NCBI GenBank assembly: GCA_029721435.1
Contig: CM056588.1
Location: 40,689,430 to 40,753,429, forward strand
Length of the DNA stretch: 64,000 nt
From: Gymnothorax reevesii
Taxonomy: Eukaryota > Chordata > Actinopteri > Anguilliformes > Muraenidae
Reading direction: 5' to 3'
Under the pieces are notes generated by a model. The model was not told where the DNA came from. It did no database searches and saw only the letters and a program-made list of their open reading frames with translations. Positions 45,111-56,450 of this stretch are shown here, piece after piece; position 1 is the stretch's first letter, and every line of letters starts with the position of its first letter. The translations under genes were made by a program, and so were the position numbers.

Positions 45111-46837
45111 GGTGACCTAATATGCTATTTTTCCAAGTTTATATTTTGGTCTTTGACTCCCCTAGAGTACTCCTGAAGTAAAAAAAAGGGGTACTTATTT
45201 CGCTCATACTGCCATCCTCAAAAAACACCATTTGTAGTCCACAGTAGTCTCTGCCTGAAATGCCTCATTGGGGTGGCTCTTCCGCTATGACCCCCACTCC
45301 CCATGTGCCCTCTTTCTTCTGACTGGCCAGCTCTGTGGAGGGCGGATCTAGGCGGGACGAGGCAACAGAATGCAGTTTTCCTGGTCCGACTCCAGAGTGA
45401 AAATGACGCTTCTCTAGAAGAAATTGACAGACATATTCTGCAATCTAACGCAGTACGTGTTTAGATCTAATGAAATGAACTTGTTCTAATAAACGCTACG
45501 GCGAAAGTGGAGGACGCAGTGCAAAAGTCTGGCAGCTCAAGCACAAATTTGCTATCGGCTACAGTTTGCTACGGCAACAGTTGGTGAGTACAGCAGTTTT
45601 TCAACTCCTTAGCTAGGATGCAGGGAAAGCTAGAATCCACCCCATATAGACACATATGTAGAACGGGTCGACATGCCCAAGTGTAGACTGAAGACCGTAG
45701 AAATCTGGTGGGTCTGGGTTTAGAGGGAAACATGGACAGTGAGGAGCAGATAAAAGTGGACCAACAACTTATGGACTGCTTCTGTGTGTATTAGGACCTG
45801 CTGGTTTGTGTGCATAGCTGTGGTGTGTTGTTAGCGTGGAGAAACGAACAGCTTCCGCGCTGGTATATGACAGAGGGGCGAAAGCTCCAAGCTAATTAAA
45901 CCGCCTTTTCGGAAATTGCCCATGGTAATGGTTTACTTATTGCTTCGTTAGCCACTGTGCTACGGCCACAATCAACTGGCTATCGCGTCAGGTTGGCTTA
46001 TGCAGTAAAAGCAACATACAGCTTCTGTGTCTGTGAATCACGGACAGTCGCGACCGATACAGGCTTTATCTTCAGATATTTTACAAAGCCTGCGTTTGAG
46101 GCCAGTTGTTAGTGCTAACTATCGCTATTGGGCCTGCTAGCCACCCGTAACACGTTAGCTCACTTACATTATTTGCTGTTATATGGTTACTTACAGCTTG
46201 TGGCTCCGAGCACTTGATCGATGCAACTGCTTCAGGTTTGAGAAGCCGCTGAGACACTTATCCTGTGTCGAATTATCCTTAATTGACAAAGCTGTCTTTG
46301 GTGAAATGCTGAGCACAAACAGCTAACGCTCCCTTTGGCTGTGGCTGTTTGCTGCCAGCAAACAATAAAAGCTACCCGCTGATTTCAGGTGGCATCGTCT
46401 TTTGCAAGAGAAGCATTTGTTTTTCTTTGCGTCCAAAAGTAAACGGACAAGTAGCTTTGGGAGAGATGCTGACAAAATTGCACCTCAAATGATCTGCGGT
46501 TCTTCTTTTGTATTTCCAAAAGTGTAGACGCTACTAAGGCATAGTATGATCTGCCCTTGTTAGTGCCTGCTAGAATAGTTTCTGCTGTGGGCAGGTCCAG
46601 CGCAGTGGTTGGCTCTGGCTAGGTGTGTACTAATTGGACGGCACAACCTGATGTCAGGTTTTGCCCAGATCTCGTGAAGATCTCGGGAGGAGCTGTTCAG
46701 AGAGGAAATCACGTTCTTGGACTGCGGCAAAATCCCTGTATCTTATGTTTAGAAACTTTTCAGAGGTTGAGCATGGACAAACAACATTATAACATTACTA
46801 TTATGTATTAAAAAAGGATCAGCATATTTGGTCCCCT
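45111..46837. mobile_element. Kolobok-like non-autonomous element flanked by TTAA, inside LINE B
   Basis: TTAA is present at both edges (45107-45110 and 46838-46841). The ends read GGTGACCTAATATGCT and, inverted, AGGGGACCAAATATGCT. TTAA duplications with AGGG-type ends are known for Kolobok/T2 elements; piggyBac is the alternative. The left LINE flank ends in VFIEDI and the right continues KVKWDDV, so the insertion split one LINE copy. The 1.7-kb interior is relatively GC-rich with no transposase recognised. Confidence 0.6.
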
Positions 46838-46841
46838 TTAA

Positions 46842-47236
46842 TGTCCTCGATGAATACATTTTCACAGTAGAATTTATAAGACCTTTGGATTATTTTGGGA
46901 CCTGGTTTAGGTACTTTAGTAATTCTGACCATTGCTATTACATTATGATCAATAAAACCCACTTGCTTTGATATGAAAATAGAGCATAATTCAGCTGCAT
47001 TGGTATAAATATGATCGATACATGTGGATGACAGTACCCCAGCAGTGTTGGAGGACACCCGTGTTGGAACATTCAGCCTCTGAGACAGATTACATACATT
47101 CATGACCATCAATAATCTCTCTTTAATTTAAGAGCACAGGACTAAGCCAACCAGTCAATGTTAGTCATCTAAAAAATAAAATTCTCTGTCATATTCTGAG
47201 ACTTTCTGAAGGATAGTACAAGTGACATCCATATAA
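46842..47236 (-). pseudogene. LINE fossil B: endonuclease C-terminal part
   Basis: Minus strand. It begins near YMDVTCTILQKVSEYDREF, continues NIDWLA and CNLSQRLNVPTRV, then CIDHIYTN and KVPKPGPKIIQRSYKFYCEN. These are the second half of the AP-type endonuclease and the start of the linker in jockey/L2-like LINEs. Stops and frameshifts are present. The copy appears 5'-truncated near 47236. Confidence 0.75.
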
Positions 47237-47240
47237 TTAA

Positions 47241-47572
47241 CATTAGGACTCGGGGGTCTGTGCCCCCATGGTGGAATCCACATGATAGATCAGCACCCAT
47301 TCATCACTGGATAAGACAAACAGGTAAGCTAATGAAAAATGCGCTATGCCTAATACTTCAGCTATATGTCAACTGTTTAATCATTCAAGTCATTTTAGCA
47401 ACAACGTCCCTGAAATGCCCATTGCGACATATATGTCACAATACTAAAATGAGGTCAAAGGTCACCAAAAATAAAAAATTGCTATTGGGTTGCTATTAGC
47501 CCCTGCCCAGGACATATTAACAGAATACATTGAGTTTTCTTTCAACTTTTACTGTAGTTGGGCATTTAAGGG
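47241..47572. mobile_element. Possible TTAA-flanked MITE between two LINE fragments
   Basis: TTAA occurs at 47237-47240 and 47573-47576. The right end, inverted, reads CCCTTAAATGCCCAAC, a plausible piggyBac-type start, but the left end CATTAGGACTCGGGG matches it poorly. It holds no open frame of note. Confidence 0.3.
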
Positions 47573-47576
47573 TTAA

Positions 47577-48060
47577 TTGTAGATATTAACATATTCTTCA
47601 GACAACAGTTATCAGAAGACCAATCAATATTAAAGTCACCTAGCAGGTACAACTCTCTGTTCTCCTCAGTCACCTTGTCCAGCATTTCACACAGCCCATT
47701 TAGATACTGAATGTTGGAGCTAGGAGCTCTATGACAACAGCCCACCAGTAAAGGTTTTAAGTGTGGCAGTTGCACCTGCAGCTATACTGCCTCAATGTCC
47801 TTTTCAATGAGATCACATCTTCTTACAACAGGAAAGTGCTCACAAATAAAAATAGCAACCCCTCCCCCAAACCTATTGCTATCCTTTCTGTATATAGAAA
47901 ATCCATCCAAGGTCACCTCTGAGTCATCAAACGAACAGTCAAAATGAATCTCTGAAACAGCCAGAATGTCCACCTTATTTGATTTGAAAAAGCAATGGAG
48001 TTAGAAACTCCATGATAGGTGAACTATGATGAACTATGACCTGCCTGTTAACACCCCTAA
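47577..48060 (-). pseudogene. LINE fossil A: endonuclease N-terminal part
   Basis: Minus strand. 47973-47782 encodes DILAVSEIHFDCSF and FGGGVAIFICEHFPV; 47775-47577 encodes GCCHRAPSSNIQYLN and ENRELYLLGDFNIDW. This is the AP-type endonuclease domain with its GDFN metal-binding motif. Its last part overlaps in content with the first part of fossil B (NIDW appears in both), so two different LINE copies lie next to each other. Confidence 0.75.
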
Positions 48061-48214
48061 CTCTCACATCCTTTGCACTAATTCTGGTTTGTCCATTAAT
48101 TCTAAGTTTTGTTTCTGTTTTTGTTCATTTCTCTACTATGGGGTTGTAATTTATGGCATGTTTATGCACTCCATTCTCAGTTAGCATCTCTAGCTGGCTT
48201 TAGTGGTTCAGCGC

Positions 48215-48746
48215 AGTGTTTCTCAAACTTTGTCACAACAGGGCCCAGTAATGCATGGCCCTCAGCCTCCGAAGACCATCTAAATCAAATTTAAATAATA
48301 ATAATAAAGTAGATAAGCAAATAAATGAAAAAATAAAAATAGAAAATGAGGGAGGGGCTCTTTATATTGGATTCCCATGAGCCAACTAAATTTTATTATT
48401 ATCTGTAATCTGTCATCAATAATATATATTATTTAGTTTAACTGATCTCATTTTAACATTCAGGGACTAGGTCTGGTAATCGTATAATACAGGCAGGCCA
48501 AATGGGGGGGGGGGGCCGGGAAAAAGAATTGACTTTGTCATGACAACATAAAATGTTTACTGCTACAAGTGTCATCTGTTGGGTAACGTAGTCTTTTGCA
48601 CAGGTAAAATGAGTGGTGCAAAGATGGAATTTTAATGATCTATAATAATGAATATAAATTTATTTAATGGAAATGGGCTCGCGGCCCTCCAGCCAGTCCT
48701 TTACGGCCCAGGGCTGGGCTGCGGCCTGTAGTTTGAGAAACACTAA
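48215..48746. mobile_element. hAT-type non-autonomous element (532 bp)
   Basis: The ends AGTGTTTCTCAAACT and AGTTTGAGAAACACT are perfect inverted repeats. Flanks TTCAGCGC (48207-48214) and TTTAGTGC (48747-48754) match at six of eight positions. CAGTGTTTCTCAA ends are characteristic of hAT elements. Confidence 0.8.
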
Positions 48747-48754
48747 TTTAGTGC

Positions 48755-49807
48755 ATTCATACTGGCTGTGCTGTTGGGCAGACCTTACTCTGTCACTCAT
48801 ATTAATGAAGGGATGGGGGCTGGTACAGATGTTAGAGGCTTGATCAGCTTGTCTTGGACCTGGCCTCTGTCAACCTTTGACCCACATTAGGGTAAGTATA
48901 GCACAGCCACAGTTACCTCAGTGGTGAGGAGAAGACTGCTTGATTACACAATGCTGTAGGGATTTGCAAACCATGGTCATGCCCAAGAATTTTAATTGGT
49001 AGTTTCCAGACAGCCAGTGCCTTTGACCCTCATCTTTTTATCTTTGTGTGTTGGTTACTTTGTTTTTAGCAGTTTGTTGTTTAGATTTCAGGTTTACTTG
49101 TTAATTTTTTTTGTTCATTGAAATCAGGAGCTTATTGAACATTTTGTGTTTTTTAGTGTCGGGATTGAACCCAGCATGCTGGAAGTACTTCAGTGAATCA
49201 TTATTCAAGTAATGCTTCCTGACTTCAATGTTTTGCATTTGATGTACTAATGGAAGCTAATATCCCCTGTGAATGACCAGGGTTAGATAGTTGTATAATG
49301 CCTGCATTCTCCAGCTCAATGTTCTACTTAGCTAATTGATGTTCTTGAATTCCTCTACTTAGGGGCTGCCACAGTTGGGTTCAAATGGGTATTTGAACCT
49401 GCTACTTAGACATCCATTGTATGGCATCATATGACTTTATACCACTTTGCTGCCAATCGTCCTACATTTCACTCATAGTGAATGCTGATGTGGGCCAGAA
49501 GTGGAACAGAGCCTGTTATTAAATTTCTTTTATTTCTTCTGTGGATCACAAAGGGTCTCTTTTGTCCTCTTCTCTTTCTCTCACTTTTCTCTCTCGCTCT
49601 CTGTCTTTTTACATCCTACTTAAGAGGATGTGCCGACCTCGGCTCACAAACCCCTGCCCCCCAATCCACTGCCCTTTAACACCCTCCCTCAGCGTAATCA
49701 CATCTCTTTGCAGAACCCAAATTTTGGCGCTTGAAGCTTTTTTCTCTGCTTGCCCTTGACTTTGCCCTAATTCCCTGCTGAAGTCATTCTTCTCTGATTT
49801 GATTATT
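48755..49807. other. Spacer, no feature recognised
   Basis: I see no coding, repeat or RNA signature here beyond short T- and CT-rich runs near 49560-49610. Confidence 0.6.
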
Positions 49808-52800
49808 AGGGCCCGAGCACCGACCGATGCCAGGAACCTATTGTTTTTGATGGGATTTTTATTCTTCTTCTTCTTCTTCTTCTTCTTCTTATTAGGGCCC
49901 GAGCACCGACCGGTGCGAGGAACCTATTGTTTTTGATGGGATTTTTATTATTCTTCTTCTTCTTCTTCTTCTTCTTCTTCTTCTTCTTCTTCTTCTTCTT
50001 CTTCTTCTTTTTATTCTGCTGCGAGAACGCATTTTTGAGGGCTTTGCCATGCACAAAAACTCACAAAAATTTGCCCACACGTCAGTCGTGGTGAAAATTG
50101 CAAAGTATTACTATTTTTGTGCTTAGACATGCCTAGGTGGCTCTATAGCGCCACCAAACACGCGGCCATTTTGGAACGCACTTGCTCGGATTCTCACGAA
50201 ATTCGATTGGGCCATAGCAGTCATGATAAATTTTTTTGGTAATTTTTTTGAAATTTTTTTGCCGCACAGGAAGTGAGCTACGAGCCATTTCCTGCGTTTT
50301 TTCAAATTTTACAAACACATTTTTGAGGGCCTTATCATACTCGAAAACTCACCAAACTTGGCTCATAGACTAAAAATATTAAGTTCTTTGATTCGATGTC
50401 TCATTTGGCACTAAGTGTGACATGGTGGCTCTATAGCGCCCCCTAATACATAATTGCATTTTTGAGGGCCACAGCATGCTCGAAAACTCACGTAACTTTG
50501 CAACAATATTAAGCCGATCATACCTATCACTACGCTATGAGGTTTACAGATGGATGTGGCAAGATTGCATTACAGCGCCACCTAGAATATTTCAATTAAG
50601 CAGCCCTCGCAGGGTGTTTAACATACATGTACAAAATTCGGTGGACATGTGTACTATGCCAAGACCTAAAAAAAAGTCTCTTGGTGCCATGGACTAGACT
50701 CAACAGGAAGTCCGCCATTTTTAATTGAATTTGCAACTTTTTTTTATTTTTTGTCATTCACAGGCGTCGTACTTTAACAAACTCCTCCTAGAGATTTTAT
50801 CCGATCAACTAAAAATTTGGCACAGGCCATCTAAAGACATTCTCCATGTTAAATTGCGAAGCTTTTTTGGTTTCATCGAAAATTGTGTCCGTGGCCTTGC
50901 GGCGAATTTCGATGTTCCGCCATGAAAATGGAAGTTGCTTTTATGAGCACATGCATTGTGAGATTTGCGTGAAACTTTACAGGCTTAATAGTAGTCTACT
51001 TCCAAATATAACTATATGTTGATATTGGATTGGGTGTGGTCAGGTGGCTCCACAGTGCCCTCTTCACACGACCATGTTGATATAAAAGTGCTTGAATGTT
51101 CATGAAATTTGGTCTGATCATTGCATTGGTTTTTTTGGGCTATAATTATTTTTTTGAAATTTTTCGGCCAAACAGGAAGTGCGCTATGAGCCATTTCCTG
51201 CGTTATTCCAAATTTTACGAACACACATTTGAAGGCTTTAGCATACTTGAAAACTTGTAAAACTTTGCAAAAATTATATTTGTCCAAAGGTCTTCAATTT
51301 GAGACAATAATTGGCAGTAAATGAGGCATTATGGCTCTATAGCGCCCCCAATCAGATTTTTCAAATAGTTGCCTTTTTGAGGGTCTCAACATGCTCAAAA
51401 ACTCACAAAATTTTGTACAATTCTAAAGACCATCATTCCTATTACACTGATAAAAATTTACATATTGGCGTGCCAAAAATGGCATTATAGCGCCCCCTGG
51501 AAAATTTCAAAAAAGTAGCCCTCGCACCGTGGTTGACTTGCATGTATGAACTTCGGTGGACATGTGGAATATCCTGAGACCTAAAACAAAGTCCCTTGGT
51601 GCCATGACCTAGACCCAACAGGAAGTCCGCCATTTTTAATTGAAATTGCAACTTTTTTTGATTTTTTGCCATTCACAGGCGTCGTACTTTAACGAACTCC
51701 TCCTAGAGATTTTATCCGATCAACTTAATATTTGGCAAGTAATATCCAAAGACCTTGCTGATGTTAAATTGCGAAGCTTTTTTGGATTGATGCAACGGTG
51801 TATCCGTGGCGTCGCGGCGAATTTTGATGTCTCGCCATGAAACAGGAAATTGCTTTTACTCCCACATACTTCGTTCGATGTGCCTGAAAGTTTCCAAGCT
51901 TGATAATATTTTCCTCCAAAGTATAACTATATGCTAATATTAGATAGGGAGTGGCCAGTTGGCTCCACGACGCCCTCTAGATACGGCCATGTTAAGTTAA
52001 AAGTGCTTGAATGTTCATGATATTTGGGGTGATCATTGCATTAGTCATTCTGGGCAATGGTTAATTTTTTGAAAATTATTGCATAAACAGGAAGTGAGCT
52101 ATGAGCTATTTCCTGCGTTTTTCCAAATTTTACGAACTCATGTTTTCAGGCCTTAAAATGCTCCAAACCTTAAAAAACCTAGCAAACATTATAAATGTCT
52201 TATTCTCTTCAATGTCATCCATCAATTGGCATTAAATATGGCATAATGGCTCAATAGCGCCCCCAGTCAGATATTTAAAAGTATTGCCTCTTTGATCGTC
52301 TAAACATATTGGAAAATTTACAAAAATCAACACACTCATGGAGCCTGACATTACGATTACCTTGTTGTAGATTTTGCACACAGGCATGTCAAAATGGTAT
52401 CGTAGCGCCCTCTAGAAAATTTTTGCACTCCCCTCAGGAAACCACAATGCACACAGTCTAGCAGTGCCCAATGGCTCTTAATGGACACCTGCACCCATCA
52501 AGATCTTGCTGCCACCCCAACGTGCACGAGGGGGGCGAGGGCCCTTTCAACGCTGCTTGCAGCTTTAATTATTCTTCCTCTTCTTCTTCTTCTTATTACT
52601 ATTATTCTGCTGCGAGAATGCATTTTTGAAGGCTTTACCATGCACGAAAACTCACAAAAATTTGCACACACGTCAGACGTGGTGAAAATTACAAAATATT
52701 ATTAATTTTGTGCTTGGACATGCCCCAGTGGCTCTATAGCGCCACCAAACACACGGCCATTTTGGAACGCACTTGCTCGGATTCTCATGAAATTCGATTG

Positions 52801-55150
52801 GGCCACAGCAGTCATAATAAATTTTTTTGTCAATTTTTTTGAAATTTTTTTGCCGCACAGGAAGTGAGCTACGAGCCATTTCCTGCGTTTTTTCAGATTT
52901 TACGAACACATTTTTGAGGGCCTAATTATGCTCGAAAATTCACCAAACTTGGCTCATAGACTAAAAATATTAAATACTTTGATTCGATATCTCATTTGGC
53001 ACTTGGTTTGACATGGTAACTCTATAGCGCCCCCTAATACATAATTGCATTTTTGAGGGCCTCAGCATGCTCGAAAACTCACGAAACTTTGCAGACCTTT
53101 TAAGCTGCTCATACTATTTACTAGGATATAGGGCTTGAAGAAAAATGTGGCAAAATTGCATTACAGCGCCTCAATGAAGCAGCCCTCGCAGCGTGTTTAA
53201 TCTACATGTTCCAAATTCGGTAGACATATGTATTATGCCAAGACCTAAAAAAAAGTCTCTTGGTGCCATGACCTAGACGCAACAGGAAGTCAGCCATTTT
53301 TAATTGAATTTGCAATTTTTTTAAATTTTTTGCAATTCACAGGCATCGTACTTTAACGAACTCCTCCTAGAGATTTTATCTGATCAACTTAAAATTTGGC
53401 ATACGACATTGAAAGACGTCCTCGATGTTAAATTGCGAAGCTTTTTTGGATTCATCGAACTTTGTATCCGTGGCGTCGCGGCGAATTTCGATGTTCCGCC
53501 ATGAAAATGGAAGTTGCTTTTATGAGCATATGCTTTGGGAGATTTACGTGAAACTTTACAGGCTTAATGATAGTCTAATTCCAAATATACCTATATCTTG
53601 ATATTGGAGTGGGTGTGGTCAGGTGGCTCTACAGCGCCCTCTTGACACGGCCATGTGGATATAAAAGTGCTTGAATGTTCATGAAATTTGGTTTGATCAT
53701 TGCATTTGTTTTTCTGGGCTGTGCTAATTTTTTTGAAATTTTTCGGCCAAACAGGAAGTGAGCTATGAGTCATTTCCTGCGTTATTCCAAATTTTATGAA
53801 CACACATTTGAAGGCCTTAGCATACTCGAAAACTTGCAAAACTTAGCTAAAATTTTATTTGTCACATTGTCTTCAATTTGAAACAAAAATTGGCAGTAAA
53901 TGAGGCATCATGGCTCTATAGCGCCCCCAATACGATTTTTAAAAGAATTACCCTTTTGAGGATTTTAGCATGCTCAAAAACTCACAAAATTTTGTACAAT
54001 TTTAAAGAACATCATTGCTATGACACTGATAAAAAATTTACAAATAGGCGTGGCAAAAATGGCATTATAGCGCCCCCTGGAAAATTTCAAATAAGCAGCC
54101 CTCGCACCCCGGTAAACCCACATGTATGAAATTCGGTAGACATGTGGAATATGCCGAGACCTACAAAAAAGTCTCTTGGTGCCATGACCTAGACTCAACA
54201 GGAAGGCTGCCATTTTTAATTGAAATTGCAACTTTTTAAAATTTTTTTTGCCATTCACAGGTGTCGTACTTTAACGAACTCCTCCTAGAGATTTTATCTG
54301 ATCAACTTAAAATTTGGCATCTAATATCTAAAAGCCTTGCTGACGTTAAATTGCGAAGCTTTTTTGATTTCATCGAACGATGCATCCGTGGCGTCACGGC
54401 GAATTTTGATGTCCTGCCATGAAACAGGAAGTTGCTTTCAATTCCACATACTTTGTGGAATTTGCCTGAAACTTTCCAAGCTTGATAAAATTGTCCACCC
54501 AAGTATAGATATATGCTTATTTTATATCGAGAGGTGCCAGGTGGCTCCACAGCGCCCTCTAGATATGGCCATGTTCAGATAAAAGTGCTTGAAAGTTCAT
54601 GTAATTTGGTATGATCATTGCATCAGTCATTGTCCGCAATTGTTAATTTTTTGAAATTTTTTTGCCAAACAGGAAGAGAGCTATGAGCTATTTCCTGCGT
54701 TTTTCCAAATTTTACGAACACACGTTTTAAGGCCTTAGAATGCTCCAAAACTTGCAAAACCATCCAAAAATTAGAACTGTCTTATTCTCTTCAATACATC
54801 CATCAATTGGCACTAAATGGGGCATAATGGCTCTAAAGCGCCCCCAATAATATTTATAAAAGAATTGCTCTTTTGAAAGTCTAAACTTGCTGTAAAATTT
54901 ACAAAAATCAACAACCTCAAGAGGCCTGGTATGACCATTACTATGCTGGAGATTTTGAGCACGGGCATGTAAAAATGGTATCACAGCGCCCTCCAGAAAA
55001 TGTTTGCACTCTCCGCAGGAAACCACATTGTTCACAGTCTAGCAGTGTCCAATGGCTGTGAATGCACACCTGCACCCATCAACATTTTGCTGCCTCCCCA
55101 ACGTGCAAGAGGGGTGCAAGGGCCCTTTCAACGCTGCTTGCAGCTTTAAT
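49808..55150. repeat. Two tandem 2.58-kb repeat units with three-monomer higher-order structure
   Basis: The array opens with GGGCCCGAGCACCGACC twice (49809 and 49895), each followed by GATGGGATTTTTATT and a (TTC)n run. Unit A spans about 49895-52569, unit B about 52570-55150. Both units end in GGGCCCTTTCAACGCTGC and TTGCAGCTTTAAT. Inside each, the anchor AGGAAGTGAGCTA recurs three times: 50268, 51174, 52089 in A and 52859, 53753, 54671 in B. Matching anchors of A and B are 2579-2591 bp apart, and monomer 1 of A is closest to monomer 1 of B. GCGCC boxes recur regularly. The repeated minus-strand frames reflect the DNA repeat rather than a gene. Confidence 0.85.
49862..50009. repeat. (TTC)n tracts, two blocks
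   Basis: Runs at 49862-49889 and about 49949-50009, each after a copy of the GGGCCCGAGCACC header. A third, shorter TTC block (52572-52594) joins units A and B. Confidence 0.9.
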
Positions 55151-55213
55151 ATCTCTTTATTCCCTGTTGAGATTCAGAATATGGAATTATGCTCAGCCTG
55201 CAGCAGATAGTAG

Positions 55214-56450
55214 AGGTGAGGAGGGAAAATGCCTGAGGACTGACCTGTGGAAGACTGCTGTGGAACCCGTGACTGAAGAAGACTACTGTGGACCCATAAC
55301 TGAAGAAGACTGCGGTGGAACCCATTACTGAAGAAGACTGCGATGGAACCCATTACTGAAGAAGACTGCTGTGGAACTCATTACTGAAAAAGACTGCTGT
55401 AGAACACGTAACTGAAGAAGACTACTGTGGACCCATAACCGAAGAAGACTGCGGTGGAACCCATTTCTGAAGAAGACTGCTGTGGAACTCATTACTGAAG
55501 AAGACTGTGGTGGAAGCCATTATTGAAGAAGACTGCTGTAGAACTCATAACTGAAGAAGACTACTGTAGAACCCATAACTGAAGAAGACTACTGTAGAAC
55601 CCATAACTGAAGAAGACTACTGTGGACCCATAACCGAAGAAAACTGCGGTGGAACCCATTACTGAAGAAGACTGCTATGGAACTCATTACTGAAGAAGAC
55701 TGTGGTGGAACCCATGACTGAAGAAGACTGCTGTGGAACCTACAACCAAAGAAGACTGCTTGGGAACCCATAACGAAAGTAGAGTGCCTGGGAACCCATG
55801 TGTAACCCATAACTGAAGAAGGCTGCTGTGGAACCCATTACTGAAGAAGACTGCTGTGGAACTCATTACTGAAGAAGACTGTGGTGGAACCCATTGATGA
55901 AGAAGACTGCTGTGGAATTCATAACTAAAGAAGACTACTGTGGAACCCATAACCAAAGAAGACTGCTGTGGAACCCATAACTGAAGGAGACTGCTGTAGA
56001 ACCCATTACTGAAGAAGACTGGGGTGGAACCCATTGGTGAAGAAGACTGCTGTGGAACCCATAACTGAAGAAGACTGCTGTGGAACCCATAACTGAAGAA
56101 GACTGCTGTGGAACCCATAACTGAAGAAGACTGCTGTGGAACCCATGACTGAAGAAGACTGCTGTGGAACCCATAACTGAAGAAGACTGCTTTGGAACTC
56201 ATAACCAAAGAAGACTGCTGTAGAACCCATAACTGAAAAAGGCTGCTGTGGAACTCATTACTGAAGACGGGACTTGTGTGGAACCCATAACTGAAGAAGA
56301 AGAATCTTCTACAGAACTTACAACTGAAGAAGACTCTGTTGTTAACCCCATTGATGAAGAAGACTCTGCTGTACAACCTATAAGTGAAGAAGACTCTATG
56401 CTGGAACCTACACCTGAAGAAAACTGCTTTGGAACCCATGACTGAAAAAG
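55214..56450. repeat. 28-bp minisatellite, about 44 copies
   Basis: The unit reads ACTGAAGAAGACTGCTGTGG followed by AACCCATA, 27-28 bp per copy, nearly identical in the middle of the array. Units at the right edge (56280-56430) diverge and stretch to 30 bp, reading on the plus strand as EPI(T/S)EEDS repeats. Because 28 is not a multiple of three and the unit lacks a stop in one phase, a 250-codon minus-strand frame appears (56439-55687). Confidence 0.9.

Noticed and set aside
50133..54550. Minus-strand frames repeating FVKFEKTQEMARSSLPVRQKN-like peptides.
   Set aside because: The peptides recur because the DNA monomer recurs. No frame is long and the anchors are conserved as DNA, not as codons.
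55687..56439. A 250-codon minus-strand open frame with FFSYGFHSSLLQLWVPQQSS repeats.
   Set aside because: It is a reading of the 28-bp minisatellite; every 84 bp gives 28 residues. The opposite strand also has open frames and there are no splice or domain signals.
49808..56450. A CRISPR-like array of repeats.
   Set aside because: The DNA is eukaryotic, the repeats are contiguous minisatellite or kilobase units, and there are no unique spacers or cas genes.
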